Shown here one piece after another: positions 25,905 through 38,300 of a DNA stretch of 64,000 nt. The stretch comes from Populus alba (taxonomy: Eukaryota > Streptophyta > Magnoliopsida > Malpighiales > Salicaceae): assembly GCF_005239225.2 (NCBI RefSeq), contig NC_133294.1, positions 20,597,631-20,661,630 of the forward strand, given 5' to 3'. Each line of letters begins with the position of its first letter. Position 1 is the first letter of the stretch. A program made the translations under genes and the position numbers. Under the pieces are notes generated by a model. The model did no database searches, had not been told where the DNA came from, and saw only the letters and a program-made list of their open reading frames with translations.

Positions 25905-26385
25905 GAGACACGTGAAACTCTAATGATGATATCACTAGTATTGTCAAGAAGATCTCAATAAAACAAATCCAGTAATACCGAGAAAAACAATTGATGGTAA
26001 CCGGAATGGGTCACACAAGCCGTCCAAAGGTAGAGAGTGACTCACTTATTTTTGGACGGCTTATAGGGTCCACTTTAATCACCATTTACGACATTTCCCT
26101 GTGTTGTTGGATTTTTCTAATCGAGATTTTTTTAATGAAACAAATGATATCATCGTTAAATTTTTGGTGTACTCACAGAGTTTTTTTTTTTTCCATCTCT
26201 TATCATTATAATATTGAAAATAGATGAGAGGAAAAAAAAATAAGCATTACAAAAAGAGACACTAAAAATACACTGAAGCTTTCAATGATAACTCCACTAG
26301 TATCATTAGAAAAATCTCAATGTAATGAATTAAGCGACACTAAATAATATCATTAACTGTGATCGGAGCAGGGCACACGGATATC
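25905..26385. repeat. Pair of diverged direct repeats flanking a hairpin
   Basis: Segments at about 25905-26035 and 26258-26385 share, in order, GAGACAC, a TAATGAT(G)AT(AT)C.CTAGTAT stretch, ATCTCAAT, and GATGGTAACCGGAATGGGTCACAC versus CTGTGATCGGAGCAGGGCACAC. They are separated by about 350 bases. The perfect hairpin at 26017-26062 lies at the end of the first copy and is absent from the second. Confidence 0.5.
26017..26062. repeat. Perfect 12-bp inverted repeat with a nested palindrome
   Basis: AAGCCGTCCAAA (26017-26028) is the exact reverse complement of TTTGGACGGCTT (26051-26062). In the 22-base loop, AGTGACTCACT (26036-26046) is itself palindromic around its central base. The arms are GC-rich compared with the surrounding DNA. 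Confidence 0.85.
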
Positions 26386-27090
26386 ATTTATGACTCATTA
26401 AATTATATTATTTTTATAAATATGTTTTAGAGTGATTTTTTAAAGTTTTTTTTATTATGTTAATGTAAAAAAAATGAGATAGAGTTTGGAAGTCTGATAA
26501 CAATTGTTTTTGAGTATTTTTTATTTAAAATACATCAAAATAATATTTATATATATTTTTTTAAAAAAATATTTTTTTATATTAAAATATTTAATAATAT
26601 AAGCTTTTTGGGAATGTAGTTACAAACCTGCTCGAATTAACACGATCACAGTAGAAGTAATCAGTGAAAGGACAGCAACTAAAAGTCAGCTTTTAAATGA
26701 AAAATAAAATATTATAAAGCAAGCCTTGTCTTATTATAAAAATAAAATAATCATCGAACTCTTTTTCATTTTTTAAATAAATATCCGATCTAGATTGAAT
26801 TCTTTATACATTCGTAGATTTATTTACTTTGAATATCTAGATTTTTATTTTTTATGAATTAAATATTTATATTTGAGAGTTTGGTTTCTTTTATTAGGGA
26901 TTTAATTCCCTACTTGTTAGGGTTTTTTTTTTTACCACCAAAAATAAGAATCCAGTAATGATTTATGATTGCTTAAAAGATTTTGACTCGGATTGACCGA
27001 CATGGATCTTTTATTAATGGGAGTTGATAATATAGTATGTCCCCTCACTGATTCATGATAACTCCAGCTTATACGTGAGCATATTGTCAC

Positions 27091-27122
<32 letters not shown>

Positions 27123-27343
27123 TTGGGGATTTTAGAAAATTTAGCTGGTTATTCAAATAAATTAAACGATGAATTGCTGCACTTTTTACCATTGCTGTTC
27201 TCATTATCATTTTCAAATATCTATATTTAATTTTTATGTTTATTAAAAATAATAATAGTAATAGTAATGATGATGATATATAATAATAAAAAAGTAGTGA
27301 TATATTTATGTTTTTTTATGGATAATAATATTTTTTAGTTTAT

Positions 27344-27433
27344 GACATCTAGTTAAACACTAATGATATTTATGACTATCATGACATCTAGGTAATTAAA
27401 CACTAATGATATTTATGACTATCATGACATCTA
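27344..27433. repeat. Short tandem repeat, unit 39-43 bp, about 2.2 copies
   Basis: Unit one (27344-27382) and unit two (27383-27425) both start GACATCTAG and end TTTATGACTATCAT; the second has a 4-base insertion (GTAA region). A third partial unit GACATCTA follows at 27426. The copies are otherwise identical, so the duplication is recent. Confidence 0.85.
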
Positions 27434-28239
27434 CAATTAATACAGAAATCGAACATTTAAGCTAGCACTTAGTTTGGCTTAGTTACCTTACACCCAATAA
27501 GGACCTATTTCACAAACAATGCTAATTAACTCGAAGGGTCATGACTTGGGGCAGCAACACCTTAATGTAAGGCGGCACGATAAATTAGATCAGGCGGAGG
27601 ACCACAATGGTTATGGTCGTACCTGATTATTTTGCCGACAATAATGGTGGCCGCTTTAGGCGATAATCAAGCAGCGCAATGTGGGTTAGGGTTAAATCTA
27701 GGGTTTTATTAGTCAATGATTGGTGTTTTAAATTCGAAGGTGGACACAGACCGAACTCACATGAGGTGTTTTTTGACTTTTGAATATAGATGGAAACGAA
27801 GACCACCCACAAGTCCACCAGCCCATGGGTGTTTTCTATATTAATCCCACTAGCTGTGTGACGGTGAAGTCAAATGAAGAATCGAAGTCCAACTAGGTTT
27901 GGTTGCCGTGGAATGTGAGCTTGATTTGATATAAATGTAGGCGCGCTATGTATTTACACTTGCTTTAAGACACTCGTGAACGCAACACGTCAAGTTCATT
28001 GGCGTGTTTTTCTCGGTTTTAGATTTATAATAAAAAATTTATCTTAGATGCAGCGACAATTCTCACTCAAACAAGTCCACCCAGAGATTATTAATAAAAA
28101 AACACCAAAAACAGAAAGGAAGTTCACTGCAACTCTAGTCATAAAACACTATTTATTTATTGAAATGATTTTTTCTTTTTTTTTATTTATTTCATTTATA
28201 TTTTTTAATATTAAGTTTATTGGGAATTAAACTTTATAT

Positions 28240-28960
28240 TTTTTTCAAATTATTTTTATATGATATTATTTTAATCTCAATGACTGAACCAATGATTTTA
28301 CAAATTGACTTGGTTGACTCAAGTTTTCCCCCCTTTTTTATTATTGTTTTTCTTAAATTCACCTTTTAAAATTGGATTGATTGAGAATCAGAATTCATGA
28401 TTTATCATTTTACTTTCTATGAAGTTATTTTAGTCTCATAACTCGTGTCATGGGTTTAACAAATTAATCGAGTTGACTCAAGTTGTTTTTTATATCATTT
28501 TTAATCGAATCTTTTTTCAATGTTATTTTTAACATTGAATTAATCTAGAATTGAGCTTTATAATTTGTTTTAATTTGCTCCTGTATTGAGTTATATCGGT
28601 CTCATAATCTAGGTCGTGGATTTTGCAGGTTAACTTGAGTTGATTCAAGTCATGTTTTATTATTTTTTTAATTGATTTATTTTAATTTTATTATTTAATA
28701 ATTAGTTTGATAGAAATTGTGATTCATAATTTATTTTCATTTATTTCCATGAGGTTATTGTGGTATAATGACATAGCATGCAGATCAACAAGTTAACTCA
28801 AGTTTATCCAAATCGATTCAATATATTTTTACCTCAATATTTATATATTAAAAATCTCATCTTAAATGTTTATTCTAAGCTAAATTATATTTTTATAGAT
28901 CATTCATGTTGTTTTTTGACCTATTAAGTCAAGATAGTCACATGATGTCAATCCCCACAT
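28240..28960. repeat. Populus-type dispersed repeat, several degenerate units
   Basis: Phrases of the type 'TCTCATAACTCGTGTCATGGGTTTAAC', 'GTTGACTCAAG' and 'TTTTTAATTGATTT' recur at intervals of about 150-200 bases, ending in a segment with CAATATATTTTTACC and AAAATCTCATCTTAAAT. A matching right-hand end occurs at 62290-62440. I recognise this as a very common Populus intergenic repeat; its class is unknown to me. Confidence 0.6.
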
Positions 28961-29253
28961 GATTTAATTTCTTTTTTATTAGAAAAAACATTAGCCATAC
29001 TATTCTCCTATATTACATATATAAAAATTAATCTAATATGCAGCATAGCAAGGAAAAAAAAAACAGAGAAAGCACCGGAAGTTCAATAACGTGGTTCTTA
29101 ATAACGATTTGTTAAGGATGAAGAGAAGAAATGGAAGGGGAAGAAGATTAAAAATTGAAGAAAGAAGAAGAAATTAAGAAGCTTTGGTACCACAGAATCC
29201 AAAATTCTGATTCCGCATGGGCCTGGAAACAAGTTTCTGCACCGCGATTGCAG

Positions 29254-29511
29254 TTATTCAGCGAGAAATAACAACACGTGCCTAGCTAGCAAAACCATAA
29301 TGGCCAGAAGAAAATGAATAAGAGGACAAAGAAAGACGATAAGCAACCCCACAACCGCAGCTTTCACAAGCAACGGCGAGACATGTTGTAGGGCAGATTT
29401 CTTGGTACTTAGGGGAGCGTTTGATTTCTGTCTCGTGGGCTGTTCATCTTGCCAATGCCTTGCAGTCTCTTGGATGTTAGCTTTAAATGCTTGCAGGCCG
29501 TTCTTCCTCAT
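29254..29511 (-). CDS. Hypothetical small membrane protein, 85 aa
   Basis: I do not recognise this protein. A single open frame runs from an ATG at 29511 to a TAA at 29254. Residues 1-45 are polar and basic, with several Gln and Lys. Residues about 46-82 are strongly hydrophobic (KAAVVGLLIVFLCPLIHFLL, then AIMVLLARHVLLFLAE), which would make one or two membrane segments. The local base composition is less AT-rich than its flanks, and the frame is clean, which suggests coding. No intron is needed. It could also be a chance frame, since it is short and isolated between repeats. Confidence 0.4.
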   Translation of the reverse strand: MRKNGLQAFKANIQETARHWQDEQPTRQKSNAPLSTKKSALQHVSPLLVKAAVVGLLIVFLCPLIHFLLAIMVLLARHVLLFLAE

Positions 29512-31526
29512 CGAACGTGCTCCTCAATCTTACTCGTGGTTAACTTTTCTATCTTGTATTTTTAAGCAAACCTCGAATAGCTATATTATTTTGATTTTTC
29601 AATTAGTAACTTCTGTTAAAATCACTTGACATACATAATGTTATTTTATATATATAAAAAAGAATTAAAATATAGATGAGAACATGAATGTAAAGCTTTT
29701 AAAAAGAGTAGTAAGGTCTTTAATTGAGATTTCTTAAAAAGATTGAAGGTAAATTTGAATCAAAATTCTTAAGCAAAACTGGGCATTTTTTAGGTTTTTC
29801 AATTATTTTATGACACTCATTCCCCTGCTACTTTAGCTGGCCTGGGCCCAGGTCAATTCCATGCTTGCTATCGGAAAAAAAAAATAATTTTTTTTTTTTT
29901 TGTCAGTGCCTGAAAAATTAGTCAGTTGAATTTCAGATTTCCTTTTCTATCATTCCAGCCCAGGAAAGGGTTAAACTTATAAATTTATTTATATAATTGA
30001 CTTTGAATGGGGACATTATTATTTATTTAATAATCTGATTCTTAGGGGGGGGGGGTCTGATAGTGAGTTTTAACTCTCTGTTTTTTTTTTTGTTAAAATA
30101 ATTTTTTTAAATTAATTTTTATAGTGTTTTTGAATATTTTAATATGTTTATGTTATATATATATATATATTTATTTAAATATTTTTCTAAATAAAAACTA
30201 TAACGATCACTTTTACATTGACAAACAATCTCTTAAACATCATTGGACATCGTTGGACGATGGTCCTGGACACAAAACAAACAAACTAATCGATAAATAA
30301 AAATTACGTATGATTACGACCTTGACATAGAACCTTACTGTTTTGTTGTGATCGTCCTTGTCGTTGCAACTAGCGATTGAGGATAACATTCTCGCTTCGG
30401 TTGCCATCACCCCCGCCAAGCTTCAAGTTGATGGTCATGCCTGTCGCCTGACAGCAACTCCGAGTTTTGTCGGGTTCCAAAACCATTCTCATTCCAGGCT
30501 CTATGATAGGTGATTGCTTAATTATGAGATGCATCCATCCATCCATCTACAACCTCCCCCTTCTCATTTGATTAATGGATTCCACATGTTCCACTGTGGG
30601 TTCTCGCGCTTGCAGTTGTCCTTTCGCTGTGCCGGCATCCTTCCCTACCCCGAGAGAAAGCACAAAAGAACAAACTGAACATTGTTTTCAGATTTTAATT
30701 CTTCCGAGGGTTCTAGGATAAGAGCTACTTAACTGGAATCGCACCTCGTTTTACATGATTAGAATCTGAATGCTGCTGTTGCTATTTACCAGTTGCCTTT
30801 TAAGGGCTAGCTTTGACTAGATCTGTTTCCTGCGTTTCGCAGCGAGTTTAACTCAGATGTCTAGATTAAGCACAAGAAAGGTTCGTGCAGTAACCAGATG
30901 CTATGCGCAAAACATTAGAAGCAAAGCTCGTCTATTTCTAAGAACGAACATCAATCTTTAGGAATCCATAGCAGCCATCCTAGAGTCTCCTTCATCAAGC
31001 AATGTATAGATCCTGCTGTTATATGTGATGACCAAGAACATAAAAGATTAAAAATTCTAAAACTCGAAGGCAAAATGAAGTCCACATCTATAAATATGCG
31101 GACAATTATAATATAAAAGATCAAAGGCGAAGTGAATTGACAAGTTCAACTATCAAAACCAAGCCAAAGCATCATGTCATATGGGCAGGCTTTATCTGGT
31201 CTTATCTCATATTTGCAGCAGCTTCTTTAGTAGCCATTCATGTCTTCAACATGCGAAACTAAAAATCCTGGAATTTCTTTTCAATTATCATCCATCAGCC
31301 AACACCTTTGAAAACCAACCAGAATCACAATCAAAGCTAGTATTGAAAGGCCATGACAAATCGCAGAAAAAAGTGCAGGAACAGTTCCTAACCAGAATTT
31401 AAAATCCTGGAAGCAGATTTATTATTATTTAAAAATTAAAAAAAATACTGTTATTTTAATATTTTAAAAAATATCATCTATCGTTCGTGGAGGTAATAAT
31501 TATTTTCTTAGTACAGAAAACAGTAG
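29512..31526. other. Intergenic DNA, no gene recognised
   Basis: An AT-rich repeat-family member lies near 30080-30240. The stretch 30300-30700 is richer in GC and has broken short frames, but I could not match it to any protein. Confidence 0.5.
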
Positions 31527-32101
31527 TTATCGGATAATATTTTGAATATAAAAGAAATTAACCCGACTTAGGAAACATCTCAGGTGGGGCTGTGTCACGT
31601 ACTGTGAGTGGCCCCATGATGTGGTACTTTTTACTTGCATTATGATGCGTATTGCAGAAACCAGAGGAATAGCAAAATCCATTGCCATGTAAGTCCAAGG
31701 TGTACTACTGGTCCCCGTGATCAAATTTTTGTCCAGCTCAGACCAGACCAGAACAGCAGCCATCAAAATGGCAATCTCGTGAAAAAGGCTCTCCAGTTCC
31801 CAATTCCGCGTTTGATCCACCACCTCCGCAAACCAACAATTTTCAAAACACAAACCACTCACGAGACCTTCCTATCCTAAGCACTAATTACACCGAGGGA
31901 TTAAGAAAAATTAAAAATAAAATCGAGGATTTTCTCGTCTGTAACGGACCTACCTGGAACCGCTCTATACGCAGCCAACACGTCATTGATTCGATGCACC
32001 GACAGAGAAACGCGGCAGAGAGGGGCCCACGCTTCCTCCTCAGAACGAAAATTTAACAAACTAAGCAATTCGAGGATGCAAAGATTGAGTCTCTTCTCCA
32101 T
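31527..32101 (-). CDS. Candidate two-exon gene of unknown function
   Basis: This is a tentative model. Exon 1 runs from an ATG at 32101 to 31954 and ends VPG before a GTAGGT donor. A short 86-base intron, T-rich toward the acceptor, leads to exon 2 (31867-31527) after a GAAG acceptor. The phase closes to 162 aa. Exon 1 contains EEAWAPLCRVSLSVHRIND and exon 2 contains WELESLFHEIAILMAAVLVW and an aromatic and hydrophobic stretch near SSTPWTYMAMDFAIP. I cannot assign a family. A GTAAAA donor occurs after RIIMQ, so a third exon may exist instead of the read-through tail. It may be a pseudogene or a chance pairing of frames. Confidence 0.3.
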
Positions 32102-33670
32102 GTGGCCCTTCTCTTTCTCGTTGATTAATTAATAAATAAGATTTAACATTTAATAAATCCGTGTCCGATCCTTCTCTATTACTATAATTTCTGGATCTTC
32201 CTCCTTCTATCGGTCCATAAATCGTATAATATATAATCATACGTCCTTCTATATAATACTATTTTCCTTTTTTAAGGAACATGGTCTCTAACGCAAATAC
32301 ATGTCTAATTGTCTATAGGCAGCCAACCACGTCGTCGTGCTGCTTGGTAAAAAAGCAAGGATAAAATAAAATGACCGTCTCACTTTTTAAGAGAGAGCGT
32401 GTGTGTAAATTTATCGGGATCTCTGACAGTGACACGGTGAATTAATTGAGCTAAATAATGTTAGTTTTTAATTCAACTACAAACCTAGTTAGCTTAAACT
32501 AATGTACTTGAAATGTACAAAAACATCAAAATGTGGTTTAAAAAAGAGTTTAAACACATTAGTATACGAGTTAAGAAAATCTCAAAACCCAAGAACTTGC
32601 TGTCACACGTAAACGTTATCAAAGTTATCTTAATATATATAAAGATTTTCATGAAATTCCGTTTATAACGCAATTCTCAACGTCTCCAAGTTCAAAACTG
32701 AGCTGTAGATAGTGAATCCACGTTGTTGCAAGAGCGCTGGAATATTTCTCCAATCGTGATTAGATTAACTGGCTTTTGAGCCAAAATTATCCTCTCCCAG
32801 CCCCTGGCTTAATCTCTAAATGCTATTTATTTTTATTTATTTAGGGTTATAAGTATGGTTGTGATTATTTTCTAAATTATTTTTTTATTTTAAAAAGTGT
32901 TAAAATAATATTTTTTAATTTTTTAAAAAATATTTCAACATTAGCATATTAAAATAATTTTAAAAATATATAAAAAATATTAATTTAAAATAAAAAAATT
33001 TAAATTTTTAAAAAATACTTTTAAACACAAAAACAAACTAATTTCCTTTTATCACTACTCGGTTTGTTATTTTATAGGTGTCTTTATGCAGATCCCTTGT
33101 GCACACTATAGCCACACCTTGGAATGATAACCTTCAGTAATTACGGGTTGAAAATCTGTCTTATAGGCCGTGATCTTTTGAGCCTAAAAGGCCATCTTTT
33201 CCTCAACATTATCATTGCAAAGATATACACCAAATAATAGCTACACAGAGAGCATGGATTCAAGCGTCAAGTTGTTGTTTGTTTATGAGCTCGCATATGA
33301 TATAATCCTGAGTTGTCCGGCGATTATGGCGCATATCAACCCCGATCTAATAAATAACATGAGCAAAATAAACAAATTAAAAAAAAAAGGTTATTTGTTT
33401 CCGGGTCTATGGTCTCACTCTCCCTCTATATAAGATCTACACATATCCATAGTAAATTCCATTTGTTTTTTTAGCAAGTAAAATAAAATACCAAAAAAAT
33501 ACTAGCTTCTTCATGATTTACCATGATACGAAGATGATGTCATTGTAAAATAGAGAGAGAAAGTGAGCTTTAGTCACTAGTGAGCAAGTTGATTAGAAAA
33601 AGATTAAAATCTGGAGTTGTGAACTACCCCTAGTCGTCTTTAGCTACCTTGTCTCGAAGAAAGAAAGTAC
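32102..33670. other. Intergenic DNA upstream of the QUA2-like gene
   Basis: No gene is seen. An AT-rich dispersed-family element lies at 32850-33040. The rest is unassigned and presumably includes the promoter of the methyltransferase gene. Confidence 0.55.
32850..33042. repeat. AT-rich dispersed repeat (MITE-like family member)
   Basis: The left arm contains GTTGTGATTATTTTCTAAATT and AAAAAGTGTTAAAATAATATTTTTTA. A central 'CAACATTAGCATATTAAAATAATTTT' segment follows. The right arm is TTAAAAAATACTTTTAAACACAAAAACAAAC. The same plan is seen at 35930-36150. Confidence 0.55.
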
Positions 33671-33679
33671 TATATAAAA
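33671..33679 (+). promoter_or_regulatory. Candidate TATA box of the QUA2-like gene
   Basis: TATATAAAA lies 1.0 kb upstream of the start codon. The distance fits a leader interrupted by a 5' UTR intron: a donor of the form AAG/GTAGTG is at 33950-33951 and an acceptor TTTCAG ends at 34674, nine bases before the ATG. The leader structure is inferred. Confidence 0.5.
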
Positions 33680-34682
33680 GGGGGAGAGTTTTCAATTTTC
33701 ACGATAGCTTCTCCGTCGTGACTGGATCCATACAAATCATCTCTCTATCTCTACTTCCTCTGTAAATAGTTGAAAGTGAGAGAGAGTCCAATTTGCAGTT
33801 TAAAGGTGTAGTCTTAAACGACAAAAGCTGTTTCCGGGGGCTTATGTTTAATTACTCCATTCAAGAGTTCTTACTGATTTCAGGGGTTATTTCTCGCGGT
33901 TTTCAACAAAGAAGAAAAATACTTGTATTTTCACTTGTGCCGATATAAGGTAGTGTTTTTCTCCCTTAGAAGTAATCGGCTTTCTCCCTTTTGCTAGATT
34001 TGATTGGGCTGTGAAATGATGATATTTCCTTCTTTTTTATTAGTTTACTGCATTGATCTATGTGGGTTATGGGTCCTTTTTTGGTGAGGTACTGAAATGA
34101 AGTGGATTCTTTTCCTAGGAATGAACTTGCACTTGTGCATATTCATATCCAAGGCTAAGAGGCTCAATGACATCAAAAGTGATTATATAAGGTTATCTTG
34201 TTTTGAAACATATGTGCTTTACTTGTCTTTGAATCCTTTTATGTGTTTAGTCTTAGAGTTGCCTATAAAGTTTCTTCCTCTAAATAGTTTCAGTTTCTTT
34301 TCATAGGCTCTATTTCTGTTTCCTGGGTTTTGGATCTAAACATTTGCTGTAATGACCATAAACTGAGATCCCAATATCTTCCTTTCTTTTAGCTCGTTGG
34401 AGTGAAATTAATTACTCTCTATCTGATGTTTTAGCTTTTGCCTTTTCCTTTGTCACCCCCCCTGAGGTTGGGGGTTGGAGGGGGGGGACTGATTCCTTTG
34501 AAATAAAGAATGGTTCTTTGCCTTCCTGGTCTCTTTTTTCTTTGTTTTTTTAACTCATTTGAGAAATTCTTCTCTGAATTTCTCTCTTTTCTCTATTGCA
34601 ACTCCAGGTGAATAATCATTGTGTATAACTTTCTAATTTGTTTCCAAAGTTTAATATTATTGTTGGGTTTTCAGGTTATAGA

Positions 34683-37600
34683 ATGTCGAAGCATCGAGGT
34701 GCAACAGGTATGCGGGTCTCTGGGAACAGCAATGACTTATGGGACTCCCAAATGAAAGATAAGACAGAAAAGGAAGATTTGGATAGGAATCGTTCTTCTG
34801 ATCAAAGTTATTTAGCGCTGAGGTTTCCTTTCCGGGTACTTTTTCCTGATAACAATTCTCCTTCCAAATATGGTAGTGGTGAAAATGGCTTTGCATCTGA
34901 TCCATTAATTGTTGGGAGTCCAAGAAGCCGGCACAAATTGGCATTGCTACTTTTGAAGCTGAGCTTAGCTGTGATTGTAATTCTTGCTCTGACGGGGTCT
35001 TTTTGGTGGACTATCTCAATAACAACAATGTCAAGAGGTCAAATATTACATAATTATAGGCGACTCCAGGAGCAGCTTGTTTCAGACCTGTGGGATATCG
35101 GAGAGCTATCTCTTGGTTCCTCGAGGTTGCAAGAATTGGAATTCTGTTCAGAAGAGTCTGAAAATTATGCTCCTTGCTTCAATGTTTCCGAGAATCTTGC
35201 CTTGGGATATTCTGATGGTAGTGAGAATACTCGTCTTTGTGGGCAGAGTTCAAGGCAAAGTTGCCTGGTGCTTCCACCTGTAAATTATAGGATCCCGCTT
35301 CGTTGGCCTACAGGAAGAGACATCATCTGGGTCGCAAATGTAAAGATTACTGCACAGGAGGTTCTTTCCTCTGGTAGCTTGACAAAGAGGTAAGTAGATG
35401 AACTTTACCGTATTACACTTCCATTTCCCAGCTATCCTCCATTGATTTCTCTTTTACCTTGGTTGCCAGGATGATGATGTTGGATGAAGAGCAGATTTCT
35501 TTTCGTTCAGTCTCTCCCATGTTTGACGGTGTTGAAGATTATTCACATCAAATAGCTGAAATGATTGGACTGAGAAATGAATCTAACTTTGTGCAAGCTG
35601 GGGTAAGCCCATGTAATTTATTTCCCTCTTGGGAGTTTGGTCCTGTCTCATGTACTCTCATAGTTTTAATAAATAGGGTAGCATTACTATGATCTGGTAT
35701 TGGATGCAGAGTGGTTCGGTAAACTAATAAGGAAAAGCTTTTTAAATAGCCTTTCAGAGTAACTAGTTTTCATATTTACACCTTACCCTGAAACTAGATT
35801 CGAGCAATATGCAGTCTAAAGTCTATTAAACATATTAGCGCTCTTTGATTAGTTATCAAAAGGAAAAGAAAAAAATAAGGGAGAAGAGGACAGCATTTTA
35901 GTGCTCTATGACCGCATGATGAGCCCATTTGGTATTGTAGTAATGATTTTTTTTAAAGTGTTTTTTCGCTTAGAAATGCATTAAAATTATATATATATAT
36001 ATATATATATATTATTTTTTTTTTAAAAAAAAATCATTTTTAACATCAGTATATCAAAATCATCTCAAAACACAAAAAAATTAATTTAAAGTAAAGAAAA
36101 AAAATTATATTTTTTCAAAAAGTGCTTTTGAAACACAAAAACAAGTAGGCTCATGTCCTGTGCTGTCAAGAACGGAAGTTTTGCAGCTTACTTGTATTCT
36201 TCAGCCACTTGCTACTAGCTATGTTCTATGAGCAATATTTATATTAATTACCCATGTTTATTTCCTGATTTTTCAGATAAGAACCATTTTGGATATAGGA
36301 TGTGGTTATGGTAGCTTTGGAGCACATCTCTTTTCTAAGCAGCTCATAACTATGTGCATCGCAAACTATGAGCCTTCAGGAAGTCAAGTTCAACTTACTC
36401 TTGAAAGAGGTCTTCCTGCAATGATTGGTTCTTTTAATTCGAATCAATTGCCATATCCTTCTCTTTCCTTCGATATGTTGCACTGTGCACGATGTGGCAT
36501 TGATTGGGACCTGAAAGGTATTAGTTCTGATGTCCTAGCTAATGATCATTGTGGACATTATGTGGGCCGTGTATGAATATAAATGTGAACACATATCACA
36601 TCATATGGGAAAATTAAAATGTCAGCTATGTGTTCTTTCTTGTGCTTAAAGTTCACTTACAATGCATACTTGGCAGGAAAAACTCTGTAAATTTATCCTT
36701 CGCTGTAGAATTTTAAATTTATTGGATTATCAAAAGCCTGTATAGCTAAGAGTTGGGATAAAGAGACTTACTAGTAAACAATGGTAACTGTGATTTACCA
36801 TGCATTTCTCCAATTTCCATTCCCTTTTCCTCTTGAAAATCTGTCGCTGATCTATCTCAAAGGTATTCCTTGAAGTGCTACCTTGCCAACTTCATATTGT
36901 TTTTTAATTTCCATTCTGGAGGTCTAGAGGTTGAATAAGTGAAACAAATCATAGGCTACTAATGACTTTCCTCTGGGTTTCTTGGTTTTAAATCTGATTG
37001 CTGGAAAATGATGTCATACAGACTGGATGTCTTCTAAAAGTGTGCCTGCAACTGTTGACTTCAGAATCTTGTTTGCTAATTATTGTGTGAAATTTGGTCA
37101 ATGCAAAGCACAAATCTTAGTTTTTTTCTGATCTCATAGAACTAGCTTATTGTTAGCTTATTGTTGCACCACATACCACATGTGAATTGTTAAAAGAAGA
37201 TGGTCATATAAAACTACTAAATATTCACTTTACATGCTGCAGATGGTTATTTCTTGATAGAAGCTGACAGAGTTTTGAAGCCTGGTGGGTATTTTGTCTG
37301 GACTTCACCACTTACCAATGCTCGTAACAAAGAGAACCAGAAAAGGTGGAACTTTGTACGAGATTTTGCAGAAAATCTCTGCTGGGAGATGTTGTCACAA
37401 CAAGATGAAACTGTTGTATGGAAAAAGACTAGTAAAAGAAGCTGCTATAGTTCCCGGTAAAGCCACCAGCAAGATATCCACTTGCATGCCGAGATTTGTA
37501 TTGATGTTGATTGAATTTGAATACCAGTATGGTACTTAAAGAACATGCAAAATGCATCTAAGCATATATTCATAATTTTTTTAAAAAAAAATTCTCTGCA

Positions 37601-38269
37601 TAAATATGATAATACATTACATGAGACCAAGGGGTGGTTCTGATTGATAGCTTATACTGCTCTGTTATTCTAGGAAGCCTGGTGCAGGCCCTTCTACCTG
37701 CAGTAAAGGTCATGACGTTGAATCTCCTTATTATCGGCCACTCCAAGGGTGCATAGCTGGGACGCAGAGTCGTAGATGGATTCCTATCCAAGAGAAGACA
37801 ACCTGGCCTTCTAGGTCTCACTTGAACAAGACCGAGCTTGCAATATATGGTATTTGATACTCTTTTTACATGATTTTGGAACAGCATCTTTGTGGACTTT
37901 AGCAAAGATCCCTTTGCCTTATGTTCTTGTTGTCTATATTTTATCAGGTCTGCATACAGAAGACTTCAGTGAAGATGCAGAGAATTGGAAAACAACAGTC
38001 ACTAATTACTGGTCTGTTTTGTCACCAATAATATTCTCTGATCATCCAAAGAGACCTGGTGAAGAGGATCCTTCTCCACCTTATAACATGGTCCGAAATG
38101 TACTAGACATGAATGCTCATCTTGGCGGTTTCAATTCTGCACTATTGGAAGCTGGGAAGTCTGTATGGGTAATGAATGTGGTCCCAACAAGTGGACCAAA
38201 CTACCTTCCCTTGATACTGGACAGAGGCTTTGTTGGTGTACTGCATGATTGGTAATTCTGCCATCTACT

Positions 38270-38300
<31 letters not shown>

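Larger units (their letters stand above)
21633..29253. other. Repeat-rich intergenic DNA
   Basis: No protein gene is supported over this stretch. It holds several members of an AT-rich dispersed family (about 21180-21290, 22625-22830, 22885-23040, 23150-23400 and 26505-26620), a trinucleotide (ATA)n run at 23678-23703, a SINE tail fragment near 24859, a nested hairpin at 26017-26062 between two diverged direct repeats, a (TA)n run near 27098-27121, a tandem repeat at 27344-27433, and a block of a Populus dispersed repeat at 28240-28960. Open frames such as 22081-22290 lack an ATG and show no recognisable content. Confidence 0.6.
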
